A DNA stretch of 64,000 nucleotides, from assembly GCA_023055355.1 (NCBI GenBank), contig JALJCS010000004.1, positions 20,672,244-20,736,243 of the forward strand. The letters are read 5' to 3'. The notes under the pieces were generated by a model. That model was given only the letters and a program-made list of their open reading frames with translations, was not told the origin of the DNA and did no database searches. The stretch is from Agelaius tricolor. Its lineage: Eukaryota; Chordata; Aves; Passeriformes; Icteridae. Shown here one piece after another: positions 48,209 to 61,780 of the stretch (positions are counted from its first letter, which is position 1; the number at the start of each line of letters is the position of its first letter). The position numbers and the translations under genes were made by a program.

Positions 48209-48238
48209 AGCAAGTAGCATGAGATTTTGCTACTTGCT
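48209..48238. repeat. Perfect 11-bp inverted repeat
   Basis: AGCAAGTAGCA (48209-48219) and TGCTACTTGCT (48228-48238) around loop TGAGATTT. A second, smaller stem lies at 48875-48895 (CCTCATTTT / AAAATGAGG with a 3-nt loop). Confidence 0.75.
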
Positions 48239-50746
48239 GCCAGTTTTCCCAGCTGCCTACAAACAAGACAGGTAATTAAATACTAATGTAATATTAAAAT
48301 ATCATTATATTAATTAGTACAGAATTGCTGTTAGACTATTCTAACTGGATACAATATGCACAGTGCCCTGCTGTTCTTGCTGATGTATGGCACTTGGTGG
48401 AGCCAATATGTTTGGGCCTATTGTTGTTTTTATGTCAGCAGTTCAGGGCAACTATTTTGCCTCCTACTCCAAAGCAATGTAAAGAGGGTATGACATTTAT
48501 TGAAATATAGATTGATATTTGAGTCTTGTCAAAGAAGTCAATTGCTTTTGCTAGTGTTGCTATCAGATGATTGGTCCAGTTCTTGGAGGTGTGGATATGG
48601 GTCTCTGCTTTTTATTTCCTCCTCATATGTTTCTGTTTGATGACACAGCCAAAGCTTTATCCAGTAAACTTATCTCAGTGCAAAGGGCTGTAGTATACTT
48701 ACAAATACCCAGGCCAGGTCATGTTTAAACAAATTGAGGATTATCACCTTATTCAGTGGCCAGAAGTGGCACTAGAGGTGGGAATTAGTATAAAAATGTG
48801 AATGTTCCTAAACATGGGTATAGGAAATCTCTTTCATTCAGATACTTCAGCTAAAAAAAATATAAATCAAGGTTCCTCATTTTCAAAAAATGAGGTGTAA
48901 TCTACTGACTTCTCCACTCTTAAAATGATGGTCATTTTCAACTGCAATTAACTTCCAGACCAGAAGGCCTACATTTTATTTTTGAAAAAAGTTTTGTTAA
49001 ATAAGAGTGAATATGATTGAAATACCTAAGGATGACTGTACTGTGTATGAGAACACATTGAGCTCCCATTATTTCATTTGCATGGACACCATTTTGCAAG
49101 CGCGTCCCCTTATGAGAAGCGCTCAATTTAACTACTTTAGCACAAAATTACAGGACTTGAGTCTCTGATGCTTGCCTTTCTCACCTGAGGCTTCAAGAGG
49201 AACATTTAACAACGCCATCCATCCTGTATTCTCTTCACTGATATCAATTAAGAAGTTTATTTAAGCAGACCGGCACTTGACCTCCCCAGCCACACTTCTC
49301 CCTGTAGTTAAGCTCTGTTGCTGCCCACCTGCTGCAGGCAAGATCGTATTCAATCATGATGCCTGGCACAAACTGTGTGCTTATAGTTGATGGCTTGCTT
49401 GAAGGAGAACAGACCACTAATAAATTGCACAGTCATTACCCTTTATGCATACTTGTTCTAATAGGTGTTGCAGATTCCTGCCTCCTAATAAGGAAAGGAA
49501 GTAGAAAAACACATAAATTCTCCCAAGGGAGTCAGACAGCCTGAAGCCATGTTGGACAGCTGTTACTGTTACCATGATCACCAAGAGCAAAACAAGGATT
49601 AGAAGGGTGAAAAAAAAAAAAAAAGCATTGCGAGGGATTTTGGCAAGATTTTCTTGGATATGGAATGTGTTTTGCACTGCCTCAATATATAAAAGCTCTG
49701 CACTCCTGTGGCACATGACGGAATTTGGAGATTAAACCAACATTGCAATTAATTAGCCTATAAATGAGTAATTTAGTTTATCAGAAGGTTTTTTTTCTGT
49801 ATCATGTTGAGTTTTTAAACTTTCACTGTACACACCAGCAAAAAGATTTCTGCATCTGATGTGAGCCTGGATGCTACAGTGTTATTAAATCTAATTCACA
49901 AGAGGTTTCAGAAAATGTTTTCACAGGGTTTACCTTTCATCTTGTACCCTTAGCTCTGGTCTTTCTCCTGGGGGCCAGCTAATAGGAATCGGGTGCTTCC
50001 TTGGCTGCCCTGGAGCTGTGCAGAGTTAGACCAGCTAAGCCTCTGTCCCTCAGTATTGTAGCTGAGAAATCCAAGGGGGAGACTCCTGTCCTCTGTAAAG
50101 AGGTGTATTTAGTCTATCCCGCAGAGATGGTTTATGGCTTTGGCAGGGAAACTGTTGACAGTACATACTGTAAATATAGTTCAAAGTGAATTTGAAGTCT
50201 TGGAGCTGCAGCTCTCCCCATGCTTGTTACATTAATTTGTTAAGGGTGCTTAGTGTAGGTATCTATGTACATAAAGATCAACACTATCAATTAAGCACAC
50301 TCACTTGATAATGTACCGAAAGTGGCAAAGGGGCACACCACATACTGCTGCTCCCTTTTTGAGCTTGGCGCAGAAACAAGGCCACAACACTGCTGGGCAT
50401 TATGGCCCTCACAGAAGAGGTCACAAGCCTGCTGCTTTTGGCATCCTAGCCAAATTCTGGTTCCTGCAATTGCTGTCCATCTACTTAAAATGGTGTTTCA
50501 AGCAGAGACAGTTTCTTGCTGTTGACTTAAACATTGGAAGGTCATTAGGTTGCTGTATTGAATGTATGGTGATTTTAATTTTTATGCTGGCAAACTTCAG
50601 GTGCACACAAAGTGATTTTTACTTTTCAGGCCAGAAAACACATCTGCTTTTATTGGAAGACCAAAGTTACAACAGATCCCCAAAGCAGGAATAAATGAGG
50701 GTGAGAGTGCAGACTCTCACATAACAATCTACTGGAAGGGCATCTC
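48239..50746. other. Unique sequence, no gene seen; possible conserved patch
   Basis: No gene or mobile element. 49140-49400 is GC-balanced, repeat-free and motif-rich (ATATCAATTAAG, CACCTGCTGCAGGCA), and could be conserved noncoding DNA. An A-run lies at 49610-49624. The plus ORF 50305-50694 (129 codons) has no recognisable domain. Confidence 0.4.
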
Positions 50747-50803
50747 ATGATTTCTGTATTTTATCATGTGATACCAGTTTTCTTTTCCCCGTTTGCCTTG
50801 CAG

Positions 50804-50932
50804 CTCTCCTTGAACACGAACAAAGGTGGCAGACTGCTTGTGGATGCTGACAAGTCCTCCATCCCTTTCAGAGGCATATATACAACCCAGTTCAGATTGG
50901 GCCTCCTATACACAACCAAAAACGTCAGTTAG
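50804..50932 (+). other. Candidate terminal coding exon
   Basis: A long pyrimidine tract (TTTTCTTTTCCCCGTTTGCC) leads to CAG at 50801-50803. The frame that follows is open for 42 codons to TAG, including LSLNTNKGGRLLVDADKSSI near its start. I recognise no family. No AATAAA lies in the next few hundred bases and no matching upstream donor can be shown, so support is weak. Confidence 0.15.
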
Positions 50933-52430
50933 TCAAAGCACTTGATCTGAGGTTCACCCTGAGTGGAGTAAAGCAGTGAGCAGCTTAAACAAGTAATAAT
51001 GCTCACTAAAGCTTAAAAAGACCATGTAGTAGTTCCTATCTGAATTATGGTTTAAAAAAATCCACAACAAACTTTATGATAATAATTGCCAAAACATTTC
51101 TAATAGTATTTGTGACAAACGAGAGTAAGCATTAATATTTCTTAATATTATAAACCAGTGTAAGTTCCTGTCCAATGTCAGTCTTAACACAAACTAAAAA
51201 TATGCTACTTATTGAGTTGGAAGAAGGTTTTGATTTACAATTATGTCCTGATGGATTACCTGAAAGCACAACCTTCAGGCAAACTGTGATTAAGTTGACC
51301 AAAGACATCTGGGAGAGCCATCTATGGCCTAAAATTATGACCTTGGTATTCTGGGCTGAAACTAGACACCATTTAAATTGCAGTGCTGAAAAACTCTTCT
51401 AGAGAGGCCTTTGTTTAGGAGGCCATCAGGTTTTTTAGCCTCAGCAGTTCAGCAGAAACACCTCCTGTGAAGTTACAGGGGGGAGAGAAAGTACTTCCTA
51501 TTCTTTTGCATCCATTATTTAAAAAAAAAAACAAACTCCAAACACTCCCAGCTTGTATGAATCAAGAAGCAAAAAACAATTAATAACCTAATGATTAGCA
51601 AATGCTGTAGACATAGGTTTGGATTTCACTTAGCAAGATTTATGGAGTTAAATATAAAAGTATGACTTTTGAAAGCCATGTGCTCATAATTAGCTCAAGT
51701 TTTACCCCTGGATACTGTAAAATCACAACATGCTGTCAGAGCCCATTTTCTGATCCTGTTATCAACATGGAATAAAGTTTTCCATTAAATGCAAAACAGA
51801 TTTACAGGTGCTAAAACAGCTTTTTTATCAGTGGGAAACAGGCTACCTTTTGTTCTCTGAAAAGGCATTTCATGATTTTACATTGGTCAATTGATCGTAC
51901 AACAAAGGGAAAAATAACAATTTTGATCATCTACTGAAACTGAAGAAGATATAATGTGAAAATGAACACAAGAAAAGTAACTGCCTCTCTGAATGTAGAA
52001 TATACAGTCTTCCATATTATTACCTACTGTAGAAAAAATAGAATTAGATCAAAGCAATGCCATTTCCTTACTATTGCTGACTGTACTACATAAATCCTCA
52101 TAGAAATCATGCATTCCTGCAGAAAAACTCAAAGGATAACTGTGTTCCAGGCAGCTGTGGACTTTGGAAATTAAATTATTCCATTAAAAAGATGCCCTGC
52201 AAAGATAGCAGTCCTTTCAGTGTAATAATTTCTACTCTGAGCTGTCATGTGTAGGGGAGTCTTCTTGGAATAGGCCCAAAAGGGAGGAGCTTTTTGTACC
52301 TGTGCTGTTGCATTCCCATCCCACACAGCCCAGGCCAGGGAGACAAGCCCTCTTCCTGTGTGAAGGAGCTGGCATTAGCTTGCCCTCCATCAGCCAGAAC
52401 GGAGCTGAACAGCTTTTTCCTTGCTTGCAG
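50933..52430. other. Unique AT-rich sequence, no gene seen
   Basis: No recognisable gene or mobile element; an A-rich run lies near 51522-51531. From 52240 onward the sequence becomes GC-richer, leading into the next feature. Confidence 0.5.
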
Positions 52431-52490
52431 GCTGGCACCTGGCATGGGGCAGCCCGCCTCTGCGGAGCGGTCTGGCTGCCGTGGGACCAG
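52431..52490 (+). other. Candidate internal exon, 60 bp, GC-rich
   Basis: A textbook-looking acceptor (branch-like GCTGAAC near 52405, then TTTTTCCTTGCTTGCAG ending 52430) precedes 60 bp of markedly GC-rich sequence with three CpGs, closed by CCAG|GTGGGC (GT at 52491). The segment is open in the frame that starts at its first base (20 codons, containing TWHGAARLCGAVW). The protein is unknown to me. It might be an exon of a noncoding RNA or a chance arrangement. Confidence 0.2.
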
Positions 52491-52492
52491 GT

Positions 52493-55078
52493 GGGCTCAT
52501 CAGGCACTTTGAGCAACAGCTGATGGTGCTGGAGCACCCAGGTGCTCAAAAAAAAGCAACATCTCTTGCCTTTCTGCAAAATTAGTTGTTTAACATGGCA
52601 ATCAATGGAAAGTATTTTAGTGCCTGTGTCTGAATACTAGGCCGAGACACGCATGAAACTGGACTTCAGAGCCCTTTGGTAAGCAGACCAAGTCTTCAGT
52701 TACAATATTTCTTCTGTCACAAATATTTCTATATTTCATAGCTACTTTTAGCTTCTAAACATTTAGATGGAAGTTTTGAAGGCACTTTCAGGGACTCAAT
52801 GCATTTATTTCTCTGAAACATCCCAGGCAACTTAAGAAATCATAACCCCTCTTTGTACCCAATACAAAAAAGTGTGAAAGTACAGAAGGCAGGAGCCCTC
52901 ATGCAGAAAGAATACAAATCACAATGTGAACATTCAGAGTTGCTTTAATGTCCTGGCAAAACCAGCTGTATTAAAGAGCAGAACAATGATGTTGATTTAC
53001 AGGGAGGCTTCGTCTGACGCACTTGCTAATTATACAGGTTTCTACAAAGAAAAAGCTATGGAAACAAGGTAATCCTTCCTCTGCCACAGTCTCAAAGCTT
53101 CCAAGACTCAGTGTAGCTTTATGAACTGGAAATGGCTCAGTAGCTACCAGTTCCTCTATCCTCTCTGCTTATCATTTTAGCTCAGCTGGTTGAGTCTGCA
53201 TTGTTCAAAAAAAAACACCTCTTATTTTGTTGTAGCCTGCTGTGTGGCAATTCTTCTAGATCCTCAGTAGTTGTATTATTATGAAAAAGACTCTACAGGC
53301 ACTTTCTTTCTTTCTCCTTTTTTATTTAAGACAGAAGATAAGTTTTAAGCAAAGGGCCTGGTAGTATCTCCTTGAGCAGAAGATGAGACTTTGCATTCTT
53401 GCCAGATCTGCGTTGGAGGACAGGGGCAACTTCTAAACAGAGACTTCTGTAAAAGAACTTCAGAGACCTTTAGGAATATTACTGACACTGTTTGAGATGG
53501 TTTACAATTAGGTGTGCAAGATGGCACTTTGCTGGTCAAATGGAGGGTAATTTAATGAACACAGTACATTGTTCCCACACGGTCTTCCAGATCAGAGAAC
53601 AAACTTTTATTAACAGCATTTATATGAATACTGGACTGTGGGGGTGTCTGTCATCACCTTTGCTCCAAAACATCACATCACAGGAAGCAAAAAGGGAAAA
53701 AGCCATATATCTTTCATGGCTCCAACACAGCTAGTAGAAAATTCTACTGAAACATTGGCACAGACTTTATTTGCAGATGAACTCACAGGTTTACATACAT
53801 AAGTGGAGGGAGGCTGAAAAAGCTACAAGGTGCAATGTTATAGGAAAAAACAGCTTTCAAAACCTTGATCTAGTTTGTTTTTTGAGGGAGCCAGAAAACA
53901 GGAGCCAAATCCTTTGTCCTGGATGACAAAATGAAGATACCCAGAATTTACATTTTGCAGAAACACAACACGTGGATCAGACAGGGGATACATAAGCCCT
54001 CATGTTCTGATGAAATTTTGCATCTTCCTGTATCTCATGCCATATCATTCTTCTTTTGGGTGACCCAGAATCACCAGAACCTTGGTCTCTCTATTCCTCC
54101 CAGTCCAAGAAACCATTTCTGAAGATTGACCTTCAAAGTGCTTGGCTATTTGTCACAAACTTTCACAAAACTACAAAGAAATAACCAAGCAGTAAATCAA
54201 AAATCCGAGAGAGAAAACTCCTGCAAGGACTACAAAGGAAGAAAAAAAAAACAAATGGCATGGAGAGTTGATTATATCACCAGCAGTTTGCCACAGCAAA
54301 GGAGAAACTGATACCAGATGCTTCTGGGAGCTCTTTCATTACCTTGTGCAAGACCTGCAGAGCCATGAAGGGGCCCCTTAAAGCACTACCTCTCCGTCTG
54401 GGATAAATGTGCAGCACTTGGCTGCTGTGATTCATGCTCAAAAGAGATCTGCAGAGCCAGTTATTATTTTATTTGAATGATGAATTTGGAAGCTGACTCC
54501 CTGTAAATTTGCTGCATCCTTTCATCATCTCCCAGCAAGTCTTTTGAAGTTAGCCCCTCTTGAAAAATTATTCTGTTATGTCAGGGTTTTTTAATGTCAG
54601 CAGCATTGCCATTTAAACAAGTGAAAGTAACAGATGAAAAATTAATCAAAATATGTTTAATATTGGGTGCAAGGGTTTCCAGACCTTTTGATCTTTGACA
54701 TGTAGTTTCTTGCTTTCTAAATCCTTAGAGATTTCTGTCTGGTTCTTTAAAACTTATTTTTGATTTGACCAGCTATACAGCAATTTGTAAATAACAGCAA
54801 ATAATGCAGCCATTTTCTTCCACTCTTCTAAAAAGGAAGGTCAGGTTAACTGCATGGTTTATGTTTATGCAGTATTTTCTGCAATGTTACTGACTGAGAT
54901 GAAGAAAATGCAGAGTGCTCTAAGGGAGGCAAGGATTTTTATTCCATTCTGACTTTTTTGATTAGCGTAATTACAAAGTGTCGTGCTCAGCATCTGCTCA
55001 AAGCTCTAAATATACTGCATATCAAAACCATTTGGGAGGACTGGGAAAAGCTTACCATGTTATTGTTTTAAAAGTAAT
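52493..55078. other. Unique sequence, no gene seen
   Basis: No gene or mobile element recognised. 54310-54590 is repeat-free and resembles conserved noncoding DNA in its texture, by impression only. Confidence 0.45.
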
Positions 55079-55134
55079 GTTTGTTTGTTTGTTTGCTTGC
55101 TTGCTTGGTTGCTTGTTTGCTTGTTTGCTTGTTC
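55079..55134 (+). repeat. (GTTT)n/(GCTT)n microsatellite
   Basis: A compound tetranucleotide tract: TTGT units pass into TTGC units and alternate between the two, with one GGTT interruption. Fourteen or so units; likely polymorphic. It accounts for the cysteine/leucine-rich and lysine/glutamine-rich repeats in ORFs crossing it. Confidence 0.9.
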
Positions 55135-58100
55135 GATTAAGTCCCTTTTTAGTCACCTTGTGGTTTCTGAGCTTTTCAGGTTCACTTGCTTTTTGTTTCC
55201 ATGGTTTTCTCTGCAAACATGAGGGATACAAATGCTCTTTTCCTAACAAGTGAAAGCAGAGAATGGATTCACTAGACTGCAGTAGCTGAGGGTTTTTTTG
55301 CAAAAACACATAAAATATAACAGCTGTTGTAATAAAACTGCTAAAACTCCCTATACTGAGGCTAAGAATTCAGGAAAGGACAAATATGGAAAGAGACAAC
55401 AGCAGTAAGCTGCAGCAAGCCAGTGGATGGCTGATGGGGACATTATGAGCAAAACTGTACCTGAGAAGGTAAATGTTATCAATGTTAATGATTTGTATAA
55501 TTTTGGGAGACACTTGGCAACCTTTGTGGAAACAGGAAGGCTACAGCAGCTTTCTGAAGGACATGAGCAGGTTTCCTTCCCAGAATAAGTACCACATGTA
55601 TGGTGATCTTCCAAAAAATTATCACACTAAAGGCTGCTGAAAATTAAAAAAAGCCTGATCATTGTCCTATTAACTTCCTGAGTGAAAGGGACAAAGATAG
55701 GAAAGCATCAGTGATGCTAGTTGTTCTGTACCCTGGGAATGCTCTAACCATTGCCAAACTCACTAGCAGGTTCAGTTTCACTGAGTGGCTGAAGGAGGTA
55801 TGGCACCATAGGTTAACTGTGTTTGATGAAAAAAACTCCATCTCCTACTCTCTCAGGGAAGGAGCAATTACCTTATTTTTCAGAAAGAGGCATACCAACT
55901 TGCCCTGCATCGAGGAAACTGGGTCAAAGCAGTAGAAACTTGTGAAGTTTATTATCAAGTAACCTTTCATATTGGAGTGAGAGAAAGAGAAAAATGAAAA
56001 ATAATATTACCAGGGTTTCTGCACTATGTTGGCCATTGTTTTTCAATAATAACTTATTGAGAAAGAAATTACATCACTGCAATGCTGGGCATGTCCTATA
56101 TAATACTATCAACATAAAGTGTGGGGGGTGTTTACTGTTTCTAAATTAAGTCGTTATAATTCTTCTCATATTCATCCTTATTGAATACATAGAAACCAGA
56201 AGAACATTCCCACTTTGCCACTACAGTTACAAAGCCATTTTCCTGTCCTTTCATACATAGTGTGAGAGTTGTCTCAACATGTCTTTAGATCAAGTGACAC
56301 AGATCAAGACAGAAGAGTTTATAAATAGTGCTATAAATGTAACCAAAAGCCATAAGAATGAAATGGAACATTCAGGACTTCTATAGTACTTAAGGAAATA
56401 TATTCTGATTCCTTTTGAACAAGGAAATGCTTCTTACTGCTCTTTGTAGAGTACTTAACATTTGATACTTGTGCCGGATACTTAGTCTTAGCTGTACTTT
56501 GCATACACACTCTAGCACAAATGAAGAAGAAAAATTAGCTTTTGTGGCTGCCTTCTTCAGTGAGAAGCATGTGCAAACAGATAAAAAAATCTCACGAATA
56601 GCCAGAATAATTTTTTCTTTTGGTAAAAACGGGATGCAAACCCCAATCAAATATTAGCTTTCTATTACATTTTTCTCCCACCTAATTGTAAAACTAAATT
56701 GAGCTGTAGAAAAGTGGTTTTAATTTTTCTGCTGGTTTACAATACTAGAGAAAGGCGATGTGTTTTTTTTCTGCTGCTGAATAATCACCAGCCTCTTTCT
56801 GAGCCTTTCATTACTGAAGCAAGGATCTAGATCCAGAAAACTTCATGTATTTTTAGCTGAATTAGCTCTAAAGTGTTACATGGAACACTGGCAGTAAAGC
56901 TCAAAGAATTTGTCTGGATTTATGTTGGTAGAATTGACAGCATAATTCATACTGAAACTGTATTACTGTGAATGATAAAAGGTCTCACAATCCTTTTTTA
57001 AAAGGAAGCACGAACAATAGTAAAAATATGGCAGCAATATGAGAGTTGAATTTTTCTCCCATTCTGAGTTATATTGGGTAAATTTTGTTGGTTTTTGCAA
57101 TGTGGAATAATGTCACCTGGGAATTGATCAAGAAAATGAGGGGCTGAGTCCACTAAAGCAAGTTTTCCACCAGTGATAAGAAGAAAATTTTGATTGAAGA
57201 ATGAGTAAAAAGAAACTACATTTCCAAAGGTAGACAATTCCATTACATCTGATGGCAACCCCCATGTACCTATCATATCACTTTCTGAACTCACTGAAAA
57301 CCTTTGGCTTCTATGTCACCTTGTGGAAATGATTTTAATTAATATGTGTTGGAGAAGCAATTTACTTCATTTAGTTCATTTCAGAGCTCCCATCTGAAAA
57401 TTTAATTTACTTTTTCCACAGCGAAGGTGTTAAGCAGAAGCATTTTATTTTCTTTCTCTTTGTTCATTTGAATTTTTAAAAATCTCTGCAATGTCTCCCC
57501 TTCATGCAATTAAATTTTTTCTCTTCTGTTATGGAATTTGTCTTGTATATCCATCAATCATTTTTGCCATTGCAAAAGGGGCATTTTTTTTCTAAGTAGG
57601 GCAACTAGAAGGGAAGGTAAATGAAGGTCAAGAGATATGTGTGATAAGCCTATGCTCAGTGACATATTTTCCGGATTACAGCCTATTCTTTTCCTTATAG
57701 TCCCTATTATTTTCCCTAATGCTTTAGACCCAATATGGACCCATGGCCCTGTCTTCTACTTTTTGACATCCCATCTAAAGGCAAAGCTGAGTCAGCACTG
57801 TGGGAAAATTCCAACTGAATTTTTCAGCTTCAGCCAAGAATAACTGAAAGTCAATGTTTTACAGCCTGATTTTCAAAAACTCAAATGATAAAAGAGCAGT
57901 ATGAAAGAATACTGTAAGCAATCTCAAGAATATTTACAATTCAATGATAAAAGATATGCTAGAGTGAAAATATTTTCCTTCAAATGCAGTGTTCACTGCA
58001 TTGTACCACTGATCCATAGATAATGCTTTCAATGACATCTGAACTTAATATTAATGCAAAAAAATACAGAGGAAGAAAAGAATCTAAACAACATATAGAT

Positions 58101-60412
58101 GTTTGAGGAAAACATTTGGAAATCTGCAGAAACACTTGAGACAGCCAGGTAGTTCGAGGCCATATCTATTGAATATATACCTAAATATACTCAAAATATA
58201 CAGATCTGAACAGATTAAAAAGGAAAAAAAAGGTGGGAATTGAATACTGGAATTAAAAATAAAGGCAGCTTTTTGCTGCAAGCCCACTGGAAAAATACAA
58301 GAGGAGGAAGATTCTATTAAAGAAATGAAAGTAATGCATATGTAGGGGAAAATGTGTTTGTTGAGGAAACTTGGGTTTTGGAGTATTGATGGTGTTTTGG
58401 GTGCTCCAGACCAGACACTGACATCTCCAACAGGCTAGGAAACAGGAATTTCCATTGCATCTGTAACAGCTATAACTGTGTACCTTGGAAACCTAAAATG
58501 TGCTATGACATATTTATCTTAGATTATGAGGGAGATGCAAGAATTCAGACCTGCTCCATCTCAAACAGAAATGATACCCTTTTGGCGCCACAGACATAGG
58601 AATTATGTCTCATTCCTTATATAAAGACCTACATGATATCAGGAATTTTATTTGTTTGTCCTGGGTTCCAGGTTTTCACCTACAAAATGGGGTGAGGTTT
58701 CTTCTTTCTCAGGTGTAGGCATGTATAGTGGCAAGTAGTGTACTGTAGCTGTTCTGGTAATTGTATTAAAAGGTTCTTTGGTCCAACTTTTGCACTTATT
58801 CAAAGTGGCTTGTGACCCTTCTCCTGCCTGGTAAATATAAAATATAAGTTGGCAGAAGACTAAAACAAAATCAGTCCAAAGGCAAGAAGCCAAATAACCA
58901 GTTGGCTGTACACCAAAAGTTAGAGCGTGCCTAATGTCCCCAGATTTTCTCAACAATTATCCATTCTTTCCTAGAAGCAGTTGGCTAGTTAACTCAAGAG
59001 AATAAAAATCTGAGCTTTAACAGAAAGCCATCAAGGACAAAGCAACGCTATGTAAGAAAAGTGAAGGAAAAAAAGCAAAGAAAATCTAAAAACAATAGGA
59101 AAACTCCCTTTTGTGGGTGAAATGGTCAGAGAACTGAAAACAAACTTTTCATACTCAAAAGTCAAAGCAAATCAAGCTTGGCAAAATGAGATTTCCAGAA
59201 AAAGTCAGATATTGGGGCAACATATAATGTTGAACTCACTTCTTGCATAGGTGTCCCTAATACTTCAGCATAGGCTGGGGAACTGAAAGCGCCTGAGTGC
59301 AGAAAGTTTCTCTACCAATCCACTAACCAAGCTACAAAGAAGTTGCTCTTCTCTTTGTAGTCCAAACTGTTTCAAAGAAAGTGTTGTGAAAAATGAAGGA
59401 ACTGAGGGTACTTACTTCAATGTACATACTGAAACACTCTGCTCATAATGCTACCTCCTGAACTGTTTCACAGTTCTTTAATGCTGACTTAATCAGAGAA
59501 CAGCCATAACTGAAGGCAGTTTTCTCCTTTCTTTTTTGTATAAACTATAGGTAAAGAATGCTAAGACACCTTTGGAATTCAGGAAACAAAGTTTCCCCCT
59601 AGATTAAATGATTAAAAGTGGGCAAATTGGTTACCTGAGTCATCTCAACTTCTCAGGTGAAATTTTGCAGTCAGACAAAAACAGGACAGAGGATTGCCTG
59701 ATGTTAGTGCAGAGCCATTACACAGTGCTCAAAAATAAAAGTAAGCTAAAAAACAAGTTACTAATGCCCTGTTAGGGCAAATGGATTTGTAATGAAGGAA
59801 AGTCACAGGAAAGGTAACTTGAGAGCAACATTAACTTTTTATCCCTTTCAAGAGTCGAAGCTGACAGAAGGTGACATTTGTAACAGGAACATGAAGAAGG
59901 AACACAAGGTCTGAAGGCACAGTAAGGTCACCAGGCAAGCAATGCACAGGGAAAACTCCCATACAAGGCATATTCTCAGTATAGAGGTCAGCAAGATTGA
60001 TCGCTGCAATGAAGATCAGGACATATGAAGACATGTTTTATTATGGGTTAATGCAGCTCTGTTATTTTTCAGTTACAAGGAGGCAGCTATGCAAAGACAC
60101 AATGGGAGAGGACTGGCTAAAGGGATATAGAGCAGAAAAGATGTGGAGGGTGGCAGGGGAGGTGTGTCAGTACAGACATGAAGCTCTGAAGAGAGGATTT
60201 TGTAGTCCAGGCATGGTGAAGATCAGTGAGGGTCTGAGGGATAATGATCAAGACTCTAGAATGTACTGACTGCAAAGGAAAAGTGGAGCAAGAGGGTGTC
60301 TTAACTAACTCTAAAGAGGAGCTGACTACAGTGGTTACTGTATCCTTAAAATATGTAAAAGGAAACTGTAATTTTTTTCCATGTCCACTGAGCCTAAGTA
60401 ATACCAAGGGTG
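55135..60412. other. Unique AT-rich sequence, no gene seen
   Basis: No gene or mobile element recognised. Minus ORFs 56998-57294 (98 codons), 58648-58956 (102) and 60117-60407 (96) lack any recognisable motif. Confidence 0.5.
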
Positions 60413-60433
60413 TATTAAGTATTAAGTATTAAG
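60413..60433 (+). repeat. (TATTAAG)3 heptamer repeat
   Basis: Three exact TATTAAG units. The 7-bp period is less common than the usual di- to tetranucleotide repeats. Too short to have an evident function. Confidence 0.85.
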
Positions 60434-61780
60434 TAGGTTGGAGAGAATTATTTCTAGCAATAAGATCATAAACCACTGCAATTGTATGTACTAAGGTATC
60501 TGGAAATACCATTATAGCAGATTCTAAAAAAAAAAAAGGTTGAATAAGAATTTGGCTGCAGTGACAGGGTGCTCTTCTGACAGAAGAGATGACCCCTCAA
60601 GATCCTGCTACAGAAATTCCTTCTCTGATTTTTTTTAAAGGAGCACTAATCTTTTCCCAATCTTACTTTCTTTCTCTAAATGAAGTTACTTTGTTTCACA
60701 GTAGTTTTCTTTACTCTTGAAGTGAATCTAGGTAGAAAGGGTAGAATTGCCCATGAAACACCATTTTAAAAGCTGCTGTAGTGAGGATACCAAGGACACA
60801 GGCAAAACGAGGTGCAGGTGGCAATAACCCCAAAGATTGAGGTGAATGGAGAGCACCTTACTACAGACCAGGCGCCTTGGGCATATGTGACAAAAGCCTG
60901 AGCACAGATTTCAGTAAAACTATACCAATTCTCTTATTTCACAGCAGGGTCCATTCATTATTATCTTTGCAAAGGAAATTTTCTTTGAATTAAGATGGGA
61001 GTCCAGTCCTCAGCTGGTGTATGTTAGTGCTATCCTCTGGGCCTAAAAAGAGGCAGATTTATTTATGCAGTCTGCAGGTTTGGTTCCATACTTTTGTCTC
61101 AGCAACTGAGAAAACCATTTTACTTGGCCTGTCAGAGGTATTTGGTGAATTACCGTTGGTAAATAGGTGTTATTTTTGAAAATGGGTGTGTTAATGAGGC
61201 AGGAAAGACTCCAGAGATGAGGAAACACTAACACCATGAGCTGTTCCTAGTTCTTAATGACTCACTGATGCTTCACCTGAAAATCTGGCCTGAAAATACC
61301 TTGTTCCAATACTGAATAATGCAGGCTACATCTGAAGGAACTGAAGTAAATGCTTGAGGTCTTCAAGGACAAGTGGGGAAAAAACATCATCATTTCAAGG
61401 AAAATCTCATCAAAACAAGCATTAGTTTTCTGGAATTATTTTAATCACCTTGTTTTAATGTAAGAATCTTGGAGAAAAAGCTCTGTTTTATGAGGTTCTT
61501 TCACTCCTCCAAAGCATCATTTATTGCTTTTGGGCCTCTTTATCCCTCTTTTTTTTCAAGCATACTTTATATGCCTGCCAATAAAGGGGGAATATTATAC
61601 TCTGGAATCTTCCTGTGTATGTTAAAAGAGTGTTTGGCAAAATGGTGCTGGAATAATAAGTAACAGCTTGCTTAAGATAGGGTCAATCAATTCCAGGGGA
61701 GGCTATTTACTGGATTATATACAGTCCTCTTGGAAGAAGAAAATCTCTCAAGTGCTCTCAGTTTGACAACTGCTTTTTCC
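60434..61780. other. Unique sequence, no gene seen
   Basis: No recognisable gene or mobile element. A short A-run lies near 60527. Confidence 0.5.

Noticed and set aside
55052..55309. Minus ORF with a lysine/glutamine/asparagine repeat
   Set aside because: The repeat is the translation of the (GTTT/GCTT)n microsatellite.
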